From a virus, in IMG/VR virus record IMGVR_UViG_3300008107_000217, positions 1-55,778 of that record: a DNA stretch of 55,778 bases; one strand, written 5' to 3'. Within the stretch, counting starts at the first letter, position 1; every line of letters begins with the position of its first letter. Positions 33,176 to 42,100 of the stretch are shown in pieces. Position numbers and translations under genes: made by a program. Under the pieces are notes generated by a model. That model was not told where the DNA came from. It was given only the letters and a program-made list of their open reading frames with translations, and did not search any database.

Positions 33176-34338
33176 AATGCTTTCAAAATAATCATACCTT
33201 CATTAAAGCGGCCATTAGGTGTAGTACTGACTGCTTTAATATCTTTAAAGTACTTACGAGCGGCTGGCTTGCTACCCATAATTTCTTTAATCTGCTCTGT
33301 TGGTTTACGTAATGTTTTTATTTCACTTTGTGCAGTATCAAATCCTAACAACGTATTACCTTTGACAGTAAATGTTTTGCTGTAATCATCTGCAACATAA
33401 TGATGTAACTTGCGTTTTGCTGTATCATATACCCAAGCTTCACTTGCACCATGAAGTTTTGTGGGATGTACGCTTGCCAAATCTAACTTACTTGCTGTAT
33501 CTTTAAATACTTTCAAGTACTTCAATTTTGCTACCTGTTTCTCTACAGGAACAGCTTTTCGGGCACGTGGGGCTTTTGCCGCTTTCTTAACACTAACGTA
33601 ACTGTTCAGGTCTCCCAGAACTTGTTCGATAAACTTAAGTATATTCTTAATTTGAGTTTTTGTCAAATGCTGGTAACCCTGAACAAGTTGTGCATCCTTG
33701 CCCTTTGCAACCTCATCAAACTCGTTTTGTTTCTTTTTCCATACATCAGCTAACAAACTGATATGTTGTGGCATTACGTTCTTTTTTGCTACTTCATCCA
33801 TAGGCTTAAATGAATGTTTTGTGGGTGCGCCTGCTGTAATAAAATCATCAAACATACCTTCAAGTTCGCCTGCCGCATCACGTGCTTTATCTTTCAGAAT
33901 GTCCTGAATATTCGGACGTGTAGCTGATTCTTCTTTTTCTTTAGGTATTTCGGGTTTAACTAAACACTTTAATACTCGGGAAATCTCGTTCTGTAATGTA
34001 GCTTCCTCATGTTCTGACAGTTCTAACCCTCTAAGATTCATACGTGCCAACCAGCAGAATGTCATTAGGAATTCACTTTCATGAACCTTACGCATCTTTT
34101 TAGCATCTTCTGTGCGGTTGTTATAATCTAAGTATTGACTTAGTAGTTCCTTAGCATCTTTTTTAGTATAGAAACGGTTATACCAATTGAAGCTTCGGGC
34201 TAGTGTAACATTTCGTTTATCCTCATCGGGTTGCAATGGGAAGAAGGGTTCGTCACCTAAATATTTTGTATCTGCATCTCTTGGGTTCAATGCCTTGACA
34301 AAGTGGTCTTCTGTATGTTTGCCTTTACGTGTAGCCAT
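33172..34338 (-). CDS. Conserved T4-like protein of unknown function (388 aa)
   Basis: Start at ATG 34338 (MATRKGKHTEDHFVKALNPR), six bases after AGGAG; the frame's ATG at 34374 lies on the -10 box. N-terminal domain has NVTLARSFNWYNRFYTKKDA and RMNLRGLELSEHEEATLQNE; a central helical and Lys-rich linker (KKAAKAPRARKAVP); C-terminal domain with VHPTKLHGASEAWVYDTAKR and GNTLLGFD. The N-terminal part seems conserved in marine T4-like phages. A nucleic-acid-related role is possible, given its basic middle part and early-type promoter, but not shown. Confidence 0.65.
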   Translation of the reverse strand: MATRKGKHTEDHFVKALNPRDADTKYLGDEPFFPLQPDEDKRNVTLARSFNWYNRFYTKKDAKELLSQYLDYNNRTEDAKKMRKVHESEFLMTFCWLARMNLRGLELSEHEEATLQNEISRVLKCLVKPEIPKEKEESATRPNIQDILKDKARDAAGELEGMFDDFITAGAPTKHSFKPMDEVAKKNVMPQHISLLADVWKKKQNEFDEVAKGKDAQLVQGYQHLTKTQIKNILKFIEQVLGDLNSYVSVKKAAKAPRARKAVPVEKQVAKLKYLKVFKDTASKLDLASVHPTKLHGASEAWVYDTAKRKLHHYVADDYSKTFTVKGNTLLGFDTAQSEIKTLRKPTEQIKEIMGSKPAARKYFKDIKAVSTTPNGRFNEGMIILKAF

Positions 34339-34365
34339 GCGCTCTCCTAGTTGATAATACTTAGT

Positions 34366-34394
34366 ATTGTACACTAGATTCCAATTAAATGCAA
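34366..34394 (-). promoter_or_regulatory. Host-type promoter TTGCAT-17-TACAAT
   Basis: -35 TTGCAT at 34394-34389 and -10 TACAAT at 34371-34366, 17-base spacer. It drives the 388-residue gene, the two small genes, mazG and perhaps the nuclease. It has a normal leader with AGGAG. Confidence 0.75.
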
Positions 34395-34416
34395 GAATTT
34401 TTTCACCTTACAACAC

Positions 34417-34424
34417 GATAAATA
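34417..34424 (+). promoter_or_regulatory. Late-type promoter GATAAATA for gp14
   Basis: The plus strand reads CACGATAAATACTACACAAT, 20 bases between box and ATG 34445. Confidence 0.7.
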
Positions 34425-34444
34425 CTACACAATTGGATTAAACG

Positions 34445-36103
34445 ATGCCAAAACTCTCACTTTATAGACCACAAAAATCAAACGATTTTAAGTTTTTGGA
34501 TAAAACAATATCCGAAATGTTTACTATCGGCGCTACCGACTTGTTTGTTCACAAATATATTGGGATTAAGAATAATGGACCAAGCAATGATCTTACTCAA
34601 CCGCAATATACTACACCAAACGTAACAGATATTCAGGACTTACTATTCTTAGAAAATCGTGACAGAAAATATGATCCGGATATTTATAGAATACGTGGAC
34701 ATTATAATGTGCAGAATCTAGATTTTGATTTGAGTCAGTTTGGATTATTCTTAAACAACGATATTATCTTTATCACGGTTCATTATAATGATATGATGAA
34801 TATTATAGGTAGAAAGTTAATAGTTGGTGACGTATTAGAATTACCGCACCTAACTGATTATCATCCATTAAATGAAACTATACCAGTTGGATTAAGAAGA
34901 TATTATCAAGTTACTGATGGTAATTATGCTAGTGAAGGGTTTAGTCCTACATGGTATCCGCACTTATGGCGTATCAAATGCGAACCATTAGTAGATTCAC
35001 AAGAATATGCAGATATTATGAATCAACCAATTAATAAGGATAATTACTTAGGTGATTGGGATAATACAAAAGAGTATCCAGTTGGATATACAGTAACATA
35101 TGGTGGCACAACTTATACAGTAATAGCGCCCGGGCCAGCACCAGTTGGCGTACCATGTACTGATACAGAATATTGGGAGGTCGATACGGCTAGCACACTA
35201 CAAGATATTATTGGTAGGTACAATAAGAACATTGAAATCAATGATGCTGTTATTGCAGAAGCTATGAGAATAGTTCCAAAATCAGGTTACGATAGAAGTC
35301 AATTATATGTTGTACCTACATATGATAACAATGCACCGGCACCCCCAGTCAATGTTGTTATAACTAAAGAAGCTCCTACAGTTCAAGGCACTGTTACATT
35401 TGTAACTAGCTCATTGTACGGAAACCCTAGTCCTGTACTAAAGATTAGTGCAGCCGCATTAAAGAGTTTGTGGGACTTAACTGCTGATGATACATCTGCA
35501 TTACGTGCATTCATTCAAGCAAGTTTACAGATTGCTGAGATACCACCTGAAGTAACTGATAGTGGTAGTGGAGCACTTGAGGGTACAACAGTATTAACTG
35601 TTAAATCTATGGGAGAAATCACTGGCCCATATGGTACATCAGATAATACATATATTACCAGTGACCAAGATCCAGTAGCGCCCGGATTTAACAGTGAGAT
35701 TATACCTGGCATCATTGACTATCGTGCTGATACTGATCCTAGATTCAGATATATTAAACGTCAAAGCCCAAGAAGCTTTGGTTATATTGATGGATACTTG
35801 ACAGGTGATGGCACAGCTCCTAATGGTGAACCAGTTGCAGCGGGAACTAACTTCCCAGCTACAGCCGAGATAGGTGATTACTTCTTACGTACTGATTATT
35901 TACCGCAACAATTATTCCGTTGGGATGGTGTATTGTGGATCAAGATAAGTGAGAATGTAAGAACTGGACTAGGATTTACTAGCGATGATAAATCACAGCT
36001 AAGTACATTCATTAACAATAGCAATGTAACTGTATTGACTAACGGTACGACAATACCTGAGAGACAAGCATTGTCGTCTATACTTAGAATTCAAACAGAT
36101 TAA
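34445..36103 (+). CDS. 14: Neck protein gp14, extended, with a CBM5/12-like module
   Basis: Residues 1-200 are clear T4-like gp14 (MPKLSLYRPQKSNDFKFLDK, DIQDLLFLENRDRKYDPD, DLSQFGLFLNNDIIFI, LELPHLTDYHPLNETIP, FSPTWYPHLWRIKCEPL). At 205-250 a separate module reads WDNTKEYPVGYTVTYGGTTY...YWEV, with the Y-x-x-G-x-x-V-x-Y-x-G-x-x-Y pattern of CBM5/12 carbohydrate-binding modules. The C-terminal 250 residues carry further beta modules (YFLRTDYLPQQLFRWDGVLW). T4 gp14 is about half this length. It seals the head with gp13 and joins the tail. Confidence 0.9.
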   Translation: MPKLSLYRPQKSNDFKFLDKTISEMFTIGATDLFVHKYIGIKNNGPSNDLTQPQYTTPNVTDIQDLLFLENRDRKYDPDIYRIRGHYNVQNLDFDLSQFGLFLNNDIIFITVHYNDMMNIIGRKLIVGDVLELPHLTDYHPLNETIPVGLRRYYQVTDGNYASEGFSPTWYPHLWRIKCEPLVDSQEYADIMNQPINKDNYLGDWDNTKEYPVGYTVTYGGTTYTVIAPGPAPVGVPCTDTEYWEVDTASTLQDIIGRYNKNIEINDAVIAEAMRIVPKSGYDRSQLYVVPTYDNNAPAPPVNVVITKEAPTVQGTVTFVTSSLYGNPSPVLKISAAALKSLWDLTADDTSALRAFIQASLQIAEIPPEVTDSGSGALEGTTVLTVKSMGEITGPYGTSDNTYITSDQDPVAPGFNSEIIPGIIDYRADTDPRFRYIKRQSPRSFGYIDGYLTGDGTAPNGEPVAAGTNFPATAEIGDYFLRTDYLPQQLFRWDGVLWIKISENVRTGLGFTSDDKSQLSTFINNSNVTVLTNGTTIPERQALSSILRIQTD

Positions 36104-36714
36104 GCTTTTTTAAGTTTACAATTATCAAAGTGCCATCTTGGCATTGTACAAGAACCGCCTTGTTTTAGACAATGAGGGCACTCTACTATTTTGTATTTCA
36201 TACCTGTGCGAGTTTTTGCACTTTTATCAATCCATTCTTGCGGAAGTGGACGACCTTTATTTTTATTAGGACTGCTTCGTATTTTAGGTTTTTTATATTT
36301 TTTACCTATCTTTTTTGCAAGATATTCCTGAGAACGTTTTATCCCGGTTTGTCTTTTACTTTTATTCACATTTTCTTCAAAAGTATGCTTTCTTCCTGTT
36401 TGGGCCTTTGAAATTTTGCTACGACCTATTGGTCCTGGATCACCGCCATCACCTGATTCTGTCTTTAAATTAGCCCAATCATTACTGCTAACTACATTCC
36501 ATAATATACTGTAATATTCTCCCCATTGTTTAACTTCATCATTAGTTGCACATTCTCTTAAAATTTCAGTATCATAATCAGATCCATGTTTTTTTAGATG
36601 TGATTTCCAATATTTACCAGATCCGGTATATGAGTGAGGGTCGTTTGATGTAGTTTTACCTAAGTACTGTAATCCAGTAATACGATGGGTCTTTTTATAA
36701 AGATAAATAGTCAT
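36100..36714 (-). mobile_element. Free-standing GIY-YIG homing endonuclease gene
   Basis: The encoded 204-residue protein starts MTIYLYKKTHRITGLQYLGK, a GIY-YIG variant (YLY...YLGK), followed by SYTGSGKYWKSHLKKHG and a conserved GEYYSILWNVV. Next come NUMOD3-type repeats (KISKAQTGRKHTFEENVN, TGIKRSQEYLAKKIGKK), and a C-terminal zinc ribbon CPHCLKQGG..C..PRWH. This is the layout of phage Seg-type intron-less homing endonucleases. It lies on the opposite strand between gp14 and gp15, which are normally adjacent, and has an exact TATAAATA promoter and AAGGAG site of its own. Stop codons of gp14 and this gene overlap. Confidence 0.82.
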
Positions 36715-36773
36715 GCTGATGCTCCTTGATAGCTTTAGAGTAACTGGGTGTCCGAAACCGCGAGTTACACTAT

Positions 36774-36781
36774 TATTTATA
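36774..36781 (-). promoter_or_regulatory. Exact T4-like late box TATAAATA before the endonuclease gene
   Basis: The minus strand reads GTATAAATAATAGTG. It is the only perfect TATAAATA noticed in the window. The leader contains an imperfect hairpin GTAACT...AGTTAC. Confidence 0.65.
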
Positions 36782-36795
36782 CAAGGGACTTAATT

Positions 36796-38181
36796 TTGGC
36801 TTCTTACTTTTATGATAATCAGATCCGCAGGTTTCTGGTTCAATTCGCAAGAATCTTTAGTAACTGGCAAGTTACTAAAGGGAAAGACCCTGCAGGCAAT
36901 GACATTCAAGTACGTGTGCCAATCATGTACGGTGATCAAAGTCGTATGGCAGCTACTCAAATAGCTGAAAACAGTCCTAGCAGTTTGCCTAGCGCACCAC
37001 TGATTACTTACTATATTACCGGACTTGAATACGACCAACGTAGAACACAAGATCCTTATTTTATTGAACAACTTGATGTTCGTCAAAAGACATTCAATCA
37101 GCAAACAGGTCAATATGAAACAACACAAGGTCAAGCATTTAGTGTTGAACGTATCATGCCTGTACCCTATACGTTAAGAATTACCGTAGACTTTTGGACT
37201 ACGAACTATAATCAGAAATTAGAATTAATTGAGCAATTAGGTGTATTGTTTAATCCAAGCATGGAAATACAAAGCACTGATAACTTTATTGATTGGACTA
37301 GTTTAAGTGTTGTATATCAAGATGGATTAACATTTAGTAGTCGTGTTATTCCACAAGGTAGCGGCAATCCTGTTGATGTGATGACTTGGAAATTCTACAT
37401 GCCTATATGGATTAGTAGTGCGGCTAAGATTACTAAGATGAATATCATCTACAAGATTATTGCTAGTATCTTTAAGGGTAATGCACTGTCAGATATGCAA
37501 GACGATGAATTACTATTAGGTACTCGTCAAAAGATAACTCCATATGGATATAAAATATTACTATTAGGTAATACACTACAAGTATTACCAGATGGTGCAG
37601 CATTTACACCTGGCAACAATACATTAGATACACCTGCAGGTCCTAATAGTGAGGTTATATGGGAAAGCTTTTTAAATGTATACGGTACTGTTAGACCGGG
37701 TATCAGTCAGATATGGTTACAAAACCCATATATGGATACTGATATTGTAGGTACTATAGCATTTAACCCAACAGATGATAGATTATTAATATATAACATT
37801 GATACTGATACCTTACCGGCCAACACTATGGATGCAGTTGATAGCGTTATAAATCCATTGCAAAAAGGACCTAGCACTCCTAGTGAAGAAAATGGATTAC
37901 CTGAACCTGTAATTGGTCAGCGTTATTTGATTGTTGAAGATATCGGTAGTGATAACAATATTGAAACATCAAACGCATGGGGTAACTTAGTTGCACATGC
38001 AAATGACATTATTGAGTTTGATGGTACTAATTGGATAGTAAGTTTTAATTCTACGATAATTAGCGATATTCAATTTGTTACTAACTTAACCACTGGTGTA
38101 CAATATCGTTTTGATGGTATGTCATGGATGAAAGCGTATGAAGGATGGTATGCTCCAGGAGATTTTAGCATAGTGATTTAA
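36796..38181 (+). CDS. 15: Tail terminator / sheath stabiliser gp15, extended
   Basis: Residues 1-225 match gp15 of marine T4-like phages: YFYDNQIRRFLVQFARIFSN, VPIMYGDQSRMAATQIAENS, YDQRRTQDPYFIEQL, QAFSVERIMPVPYTLRITVD, IQSTDNFIDWTSLSVV and MPIWISSAAKITKM. The C-terminal half is extra beta modules (EFDGTNWIVSFNST, YRFDGMSWMKAYEGW). I choose TTG 36796 because AAGGGA precedes it and cyanophage gp15 proteins begin at this point; the frame extends to GTG 36748 without a ribosome site. Confidence 0.86.
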   Translation: MASYFYDNQIRRFLVQFARIFSNWQVTKGKDPAGNDIQVRVPIMYGDQSRMAATQIAENSPSSLPSAPLITYYITGLEYDQRRTQDPYFIEQLDVRQKTFNQQTGQYETTQGQAFSVERIMPVPYTLRITVDFWTTNYNQKLELIEQLGVLFNPSMEIQSTDNFIDWTSLSVVYQDGLTFSSRVIPQGSGNPVDVMTWKFYMPIWISSAAKITKMNIIYKIIASIFKGNALSDMQDDELLLGTRQKITPYGYKILLLGNTLQVLPDGAAFTPGNNTLDTPAGPNSEVIWESFLNVYGTVRPGISQIWLQNPYMDTDIVGTIAFNPTDDRLLIYNIDTDTLPANTMDAVDSVINPLQKGPSTPSEENGLPEPVIGQRYLIVEDIGSDNNIETSNAWGNLVAHANDIIEFDGTNWIVSFNSTIISDIQFVTNLTTGVQYRFDGMSWMKAYEGWYAPGDFSIVI

Positions 38182-38184
38182 ACA

Positions 38185-38192
38185 GATAAATT
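38185..38192 (+). promoter_or_regulatory. Late-like box GATAAATT five bases before the ATG
   Basis: The plus strand reads CAGATAAATTACTATATG. One base differs from GATAAATA. Spacing to the ATG equals that of the other leaderless-type starts. Confidence 0.4.
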
Positions 38193-38197
38193 ACTAT

Positions 38198-38617
38198 ATG
38201 CACAAAAATATTTCAGCGGGCGTATTCTTCTATTGTTCCCAAACTAAACGATTGCTATTCTTATTAAGAAGCGATGAAAAGAACATTGGTAATTGGGGAC
38301 TGCCCGGTGGAAAGCTTGAAGAAGGTGAAACACTAATAGAAGGTGTTGAACGTGAGTGCAGTGAAGAAATTAACTTCTTTCCAGAACATGCAAAACTAAT
38401 ACCTATACAGAAATTTGTGAATAACACATTCACTTATCATACATTCTTTTGTATCATTGAGAATGAATTCATTCCTATATTAAATGAAGAACATGTAGGT
38501 TATGCTTGGGTAGATTATAGAAGATATCCTAAACCACTACATCCTGGTTTATTCAACACAGTAAACTTTGAAGTGGTTCAAGAAAAGATACAGAAGATAA
38601 TAAAAAAAGCGACCTAA
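38198..38617 (+). CDS. Nudix hydrolase
   Basis: Perfect Nudix box GKLEEGETLIEGVERECSEE (G-x5-E-x7-R-E-x2-E-E) at about residues 48-67, after WGLPGGK, with beta strands typical of the fold (ISAGVFFYCSQTKRLLFLLR). Substrate could be oxidised or modified (d)NTPs, Ap(n)A, NADH or similar; T4 NudE shows a phage precedent. The gene's stop codon lies in the loop of its own terminator. Confidence 0.9.
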   Translation: MHKNISAGVFFYCSQTKRLLFLLRSDEKNIGNWGLPGGKLEEGETLIEGVERECSEEINFFPEHAKLIPIQKFVNNTFTYHTFFCIIENEFIPILNEEHVGYAWVDYRRYPKPLHPGLFNTVNFEVVQEKIQKIIKKAT

Positions 38618-38629
38618 GTCGCTTTTTTT
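38602..38629. terminator. Bidirectional terminator
   Basis: A 12-bp stem (AAAAAAAGCGAC / GTCGCTTTTTTT) with CTAA loop. It lies between the convergent Nudix gene and the minus-strand virion gene; the loop contains the Nudix stop. Confidence 0.9.
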
Positions 38630-38642
38630 TATTATGTTGATA

Positions 38643-39101
38643 TTAATCGTTGTTTTCAACTGATACTTTTTCATAATCAGTACCAGGAGTAGTACCAGCA
38701 GCCGCTGTAGTAAAGAATGACAACAAATACTTAGTATCTGAAAAGTCTAATGCCCATTTGTTTGTCATAGTAGAAAAACGAATTGGGTCTCCGTTATTAT
38801 CAGTTGCAGTGATTGTCATGTCATCATCTGCTAAACTATCATCAGCAACATCAGCCAATGTACATACACCGGTATTTACACCGTCAGTGACTAAGTACTT
38901 ACGTTTTGCTTTTTGACGTAAGATATACCCGTCTGCTTCTGCGTTTGCGCCAATCTTTACACGTACTACTACGTTAAGACTTACGTTATTTCCACCAACT
39001 ACTCCTATTCCGTTACCGTTAAATCCGTTATCTGTTGTACCGTCATTTGGGAATCCGATATCGATTGTTGAGTCTTTTGCTATTTTAAGTGGTCTTGCCA
39101 T
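38643..39101 (-). CDS. Small structural protein (152 aa)
   Basis: Begins MARPLKIAKDSTIDIGFPND, then Gly/Asn-rich strands and a Thr/Ala-rich end (LLSFFTTAAAGTTPGTDYEK). Motif RQKAKRKYLVTDG (about 60-75) is typical of abundant small proteins in marine T4-like virions. It is preceded by a structured leader of about 80 bases, AAGGAG and late-type promoter 39183-39190, all signs of high expression. Position in the virion not known. Confidence 0.62.
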   Translation of the reverse strand: MARPLKIAKDSTIDIGFPNDGTTDNGFNGNGIGVVGGNNVSLNVVVRVKIGANAEADGYILRQKAKRKYLVTDGVNTGVCTLADVADDSLADDDMTITATDNNGDPIRFSTMTNKWALDFSDTKYLLSFFTTAAAGTTPGTDYEKVSVENND

Positions 39102-39182
39102 TTGTTTTCTCCTTGAATATTGTGGGTTCTATCCACTACGCGGGGGGACCGCATAAACTCCCCGAATTGAGAGTGTATTATA
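39102..39182 (-). promoter_or_regulatory. Structured 5' leader of the 152-residue structural gene
   Basis: Two hairpins can form on the minus strand: GGGGA...TCCCC around GTTTATGCGG, then GTGG-ATAGAA-CCCAC, followed by AAGGAG. Such leader hairpins may protect the mRNA or regulate translation. Confidence 0.5.
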
Positions 39183-39190
39183 TATTTATC
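39183..39190 (-). promoter_or_regulatory. Late-type promoter GATAAATA
   Basis: The minus strand reads TTAGATAAATATATAATAC. It precedes the structured leader of the 152-residue gene and overlaps the space after the fibre gene. Confidence 0.6.
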
Positions 39191-39193
39191 TAA

Positions 39194-42100
39194 TTACCTA
39201 GCAATTGGTACCGGAACGCCTACATTACCGGCTACATCAACTCCAACTGTTATTTTATAGACACCGAAGCCATCTGTAATATACAATCCATCTGCCCCAC
39301 CTAATAGTTGCCAGTTAGGTGCTGTTGGCCAGTTAGAAGTATTTGCATCAGATGTATCTTTAATCACAACACTAGCTAAGTATGCATTTCTAAAGAATGA
39401 ACTACCTAATGCTTCATCCTCACTATCACCCAAGTTAGTAGTAAAGTCGCTTACTGGAATAAACGAATGTGAGTTAGGTGCTGTTGAATCATTCTTTGCT
39501 AATACTATTGCATCCGTGTTAGCAGTATTTGCTAACTGGGGAGCTCCAAAGCCTGCAGCTTGTAATGGTACTATCCCTACTAATGCATCAAATACTAATA
39601 TACCTGAACCTGAATGTGCAGGCTTATCAAGTATACTGAATCCAGTAGGATCAGTCGATATATACATATTGGTCACTGAACCATCTAATATCAAAGCATC
39701 AGTTGAATTTATACTATTTGTGCCTGATATACGTAATGAAGTTAAGTTACCTACACTAGTAATATTACTTTGTTGTGCTCCTGTAACATATCCAGCATAC
39801 GCAGAATAGTTTGCGTTTGCTACGTCACCGCTAATAGCATTTCCATCAATACCGGTTATGTTGCTACCATCACCATACAAGTAATTTGCAGTTACAATAT
39901 TAACTGTTTCGATGTTACCGATATTAGCATTACCGGTTACTTCTAACACTGTTAGATTACCAAGACTAGTAATGTTAGGCTGTGCATTTACTGAAACAGT
40001 ATTTGCAATATCAGCGTTAGATACTGCACCTAATATGTTACCTGCAGGCAAGTTTATTAAATTAGCACCGCTACCGATAAAGAAGTTAGCAATAACTGCA
40101 TTACCTAAGTTAGCATTACCACCAGTAATATTACCAGTTACTGTCAAGTTTGTTAAGTTACCTACACTAGTGATATTAGGTTGTGCATTAGTTGTTAGCG
40201 TACCAGTCATTAAGGTTACTGCTAATGTGTTTGTAGAATTGTTAAATGTAAAGTCTGCACTACCAGTAAATGCACCACTTACATTAAACTGTACAGAATT
40301 TGCGTTAGAGTCAGGAGATTGAGCCGATACCCAAGTTAAATTGCCGGTTCCATCTGTTCTTAAGAATTGACCATTTGCTCCACCCGTAATATTAACATTA
40401 CCTACATTACCCAGTGTGGTAATACCTGATACAGTTAAGTTAGATAATGTACCTAAACTAGTTATATTAGGTTGAGCATTATCATTAACTGTATTTGCAA
40501 CTAATGCAGAATTAGCAGAGCCTGCATATGACGCAAAGTTTGCATTTGCAACTTGTCCTACATTAGCGCCATTGATATTAGTTAGATTAGCACCACTACC
40601 AACAAAGAAGTTAGCAACAACTGCATTTGCACCACTTAAATTACCTGCAGTGATATTACCAGTGACAATTAAACTTGTTAAGTTACCCACACTAGTAATA
40701 TTAGGCTGTGCGGCTGTTGTAATAGTACCTGCTATGTTAGCTACTGTTAATGTATTTGAACCACTATTGAAAGTGAAGGCTGAACTTGCACCAAATGCAC
40801 CAGCATCATTAAATTGAATTTCGCTATTAGCACCGCCGGGTGTGCCACCACCACCACCAGGTGTAGCCCATGTTAAAGTACCTGCACCATTTGTTCTTAA
40901 GAATTGACCACTAGTACCGCCGGGTATCTTAACGTTAGAAACGCTAGCTGTCTGTAGTATACCATTAACAGTTATATTTGGTACGGTTGCTAAGAAATTT
41001 ATAGGATCATATGTTAATGCGGCGTCGCCACCGAATGACCCATTATTGTTGAATTGAATGAATGTGTTTGAACCGCCCGGTGGTGTAGAAGTAGCTAATG
41101 CCGGCTCCCATGATAGTCCACCTAATCCATTAGTAGTTAACACATAACCATTAACACCACCTGAAATTCTAACATTGGCTGCATTACCTAAATAACTAAT
41201 ACCATCTACAGCTAATGTGCTTAGATTACCAATACTAGTAATGTTAGGCTGTGCGGCTGTAGTTAATGTACCGCTTACTGTATTTGCAGTTACTGATGCA
41301 ACATTGATAGTGTTGGTTGAAAGATACAAGTTACCTGTTATACTAACACCATTAGTGTTAGATGAAATATTTTGTGTTCCTAAGTTGATTGTAGTTCCAC
41401 TTAGATACAAATCTCTCCACTTAAGTGAACTAGAACCCAAGTCAAAAGTTTCATCAGATGAAGGGACTAGGTTAGATTGTACACGACTTGTAACTCTAAG
41501 ATTACCTACGTTTGCTAAACCAGTACTGAATAAATTACCGACGTTAGCATTACCTGTTACTGCTATTCTACCTGAAATATTAGCGTTGCCACCAGTAATG
41601 TTTCCTGTAATAGTTGCATTATTAGCTACAATAATACTAGTGAATGCACCTGTGTTAGGTGTACCTGCACCCACTGTACCGTTATGTGGACCTATCAAAT
41701 TACCGTATATATTACCTGATGTAACATTAATATTACCGGCGTTAGTAAGTTCGCCGGTAACTTCATTGTATACAAAGCCGGAACTACCACCAAAGGTAGT
41801 ACCACCTTGATTGTATTGAATTTGACTGTTAGCACCACCTGGTGTTCCAGAAACAACGTTGCCAGTTAAGAATGCTGCCCAAGTTAAGTTACCTGTACCG
41901 TCTGTTTGTAATATATAACCGTTAGTACCGCCGCCTAACTTAACGTAGTCAGCATGACCTAAGTGAACATTGACATTATTATATTGACTAGTATTACCAG
42001 GCTGTTTAGCGTTTCCACCTGCATTAACCCACTCTAAGTTAGTAGAGTTTGCGATGTTTTTAGCAACAACTAACTGCCCGGGAACAACGTTTGATAAATT

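Noticed and set aside
36740-36768. Possible tRNA or structured RNA in the gp15 upstream region (GTAACT...AGTTAC)
   Set aside because: Arms too short and no cloverleaf; explained as leader of the endonuclease gene and upstream region of gp15.
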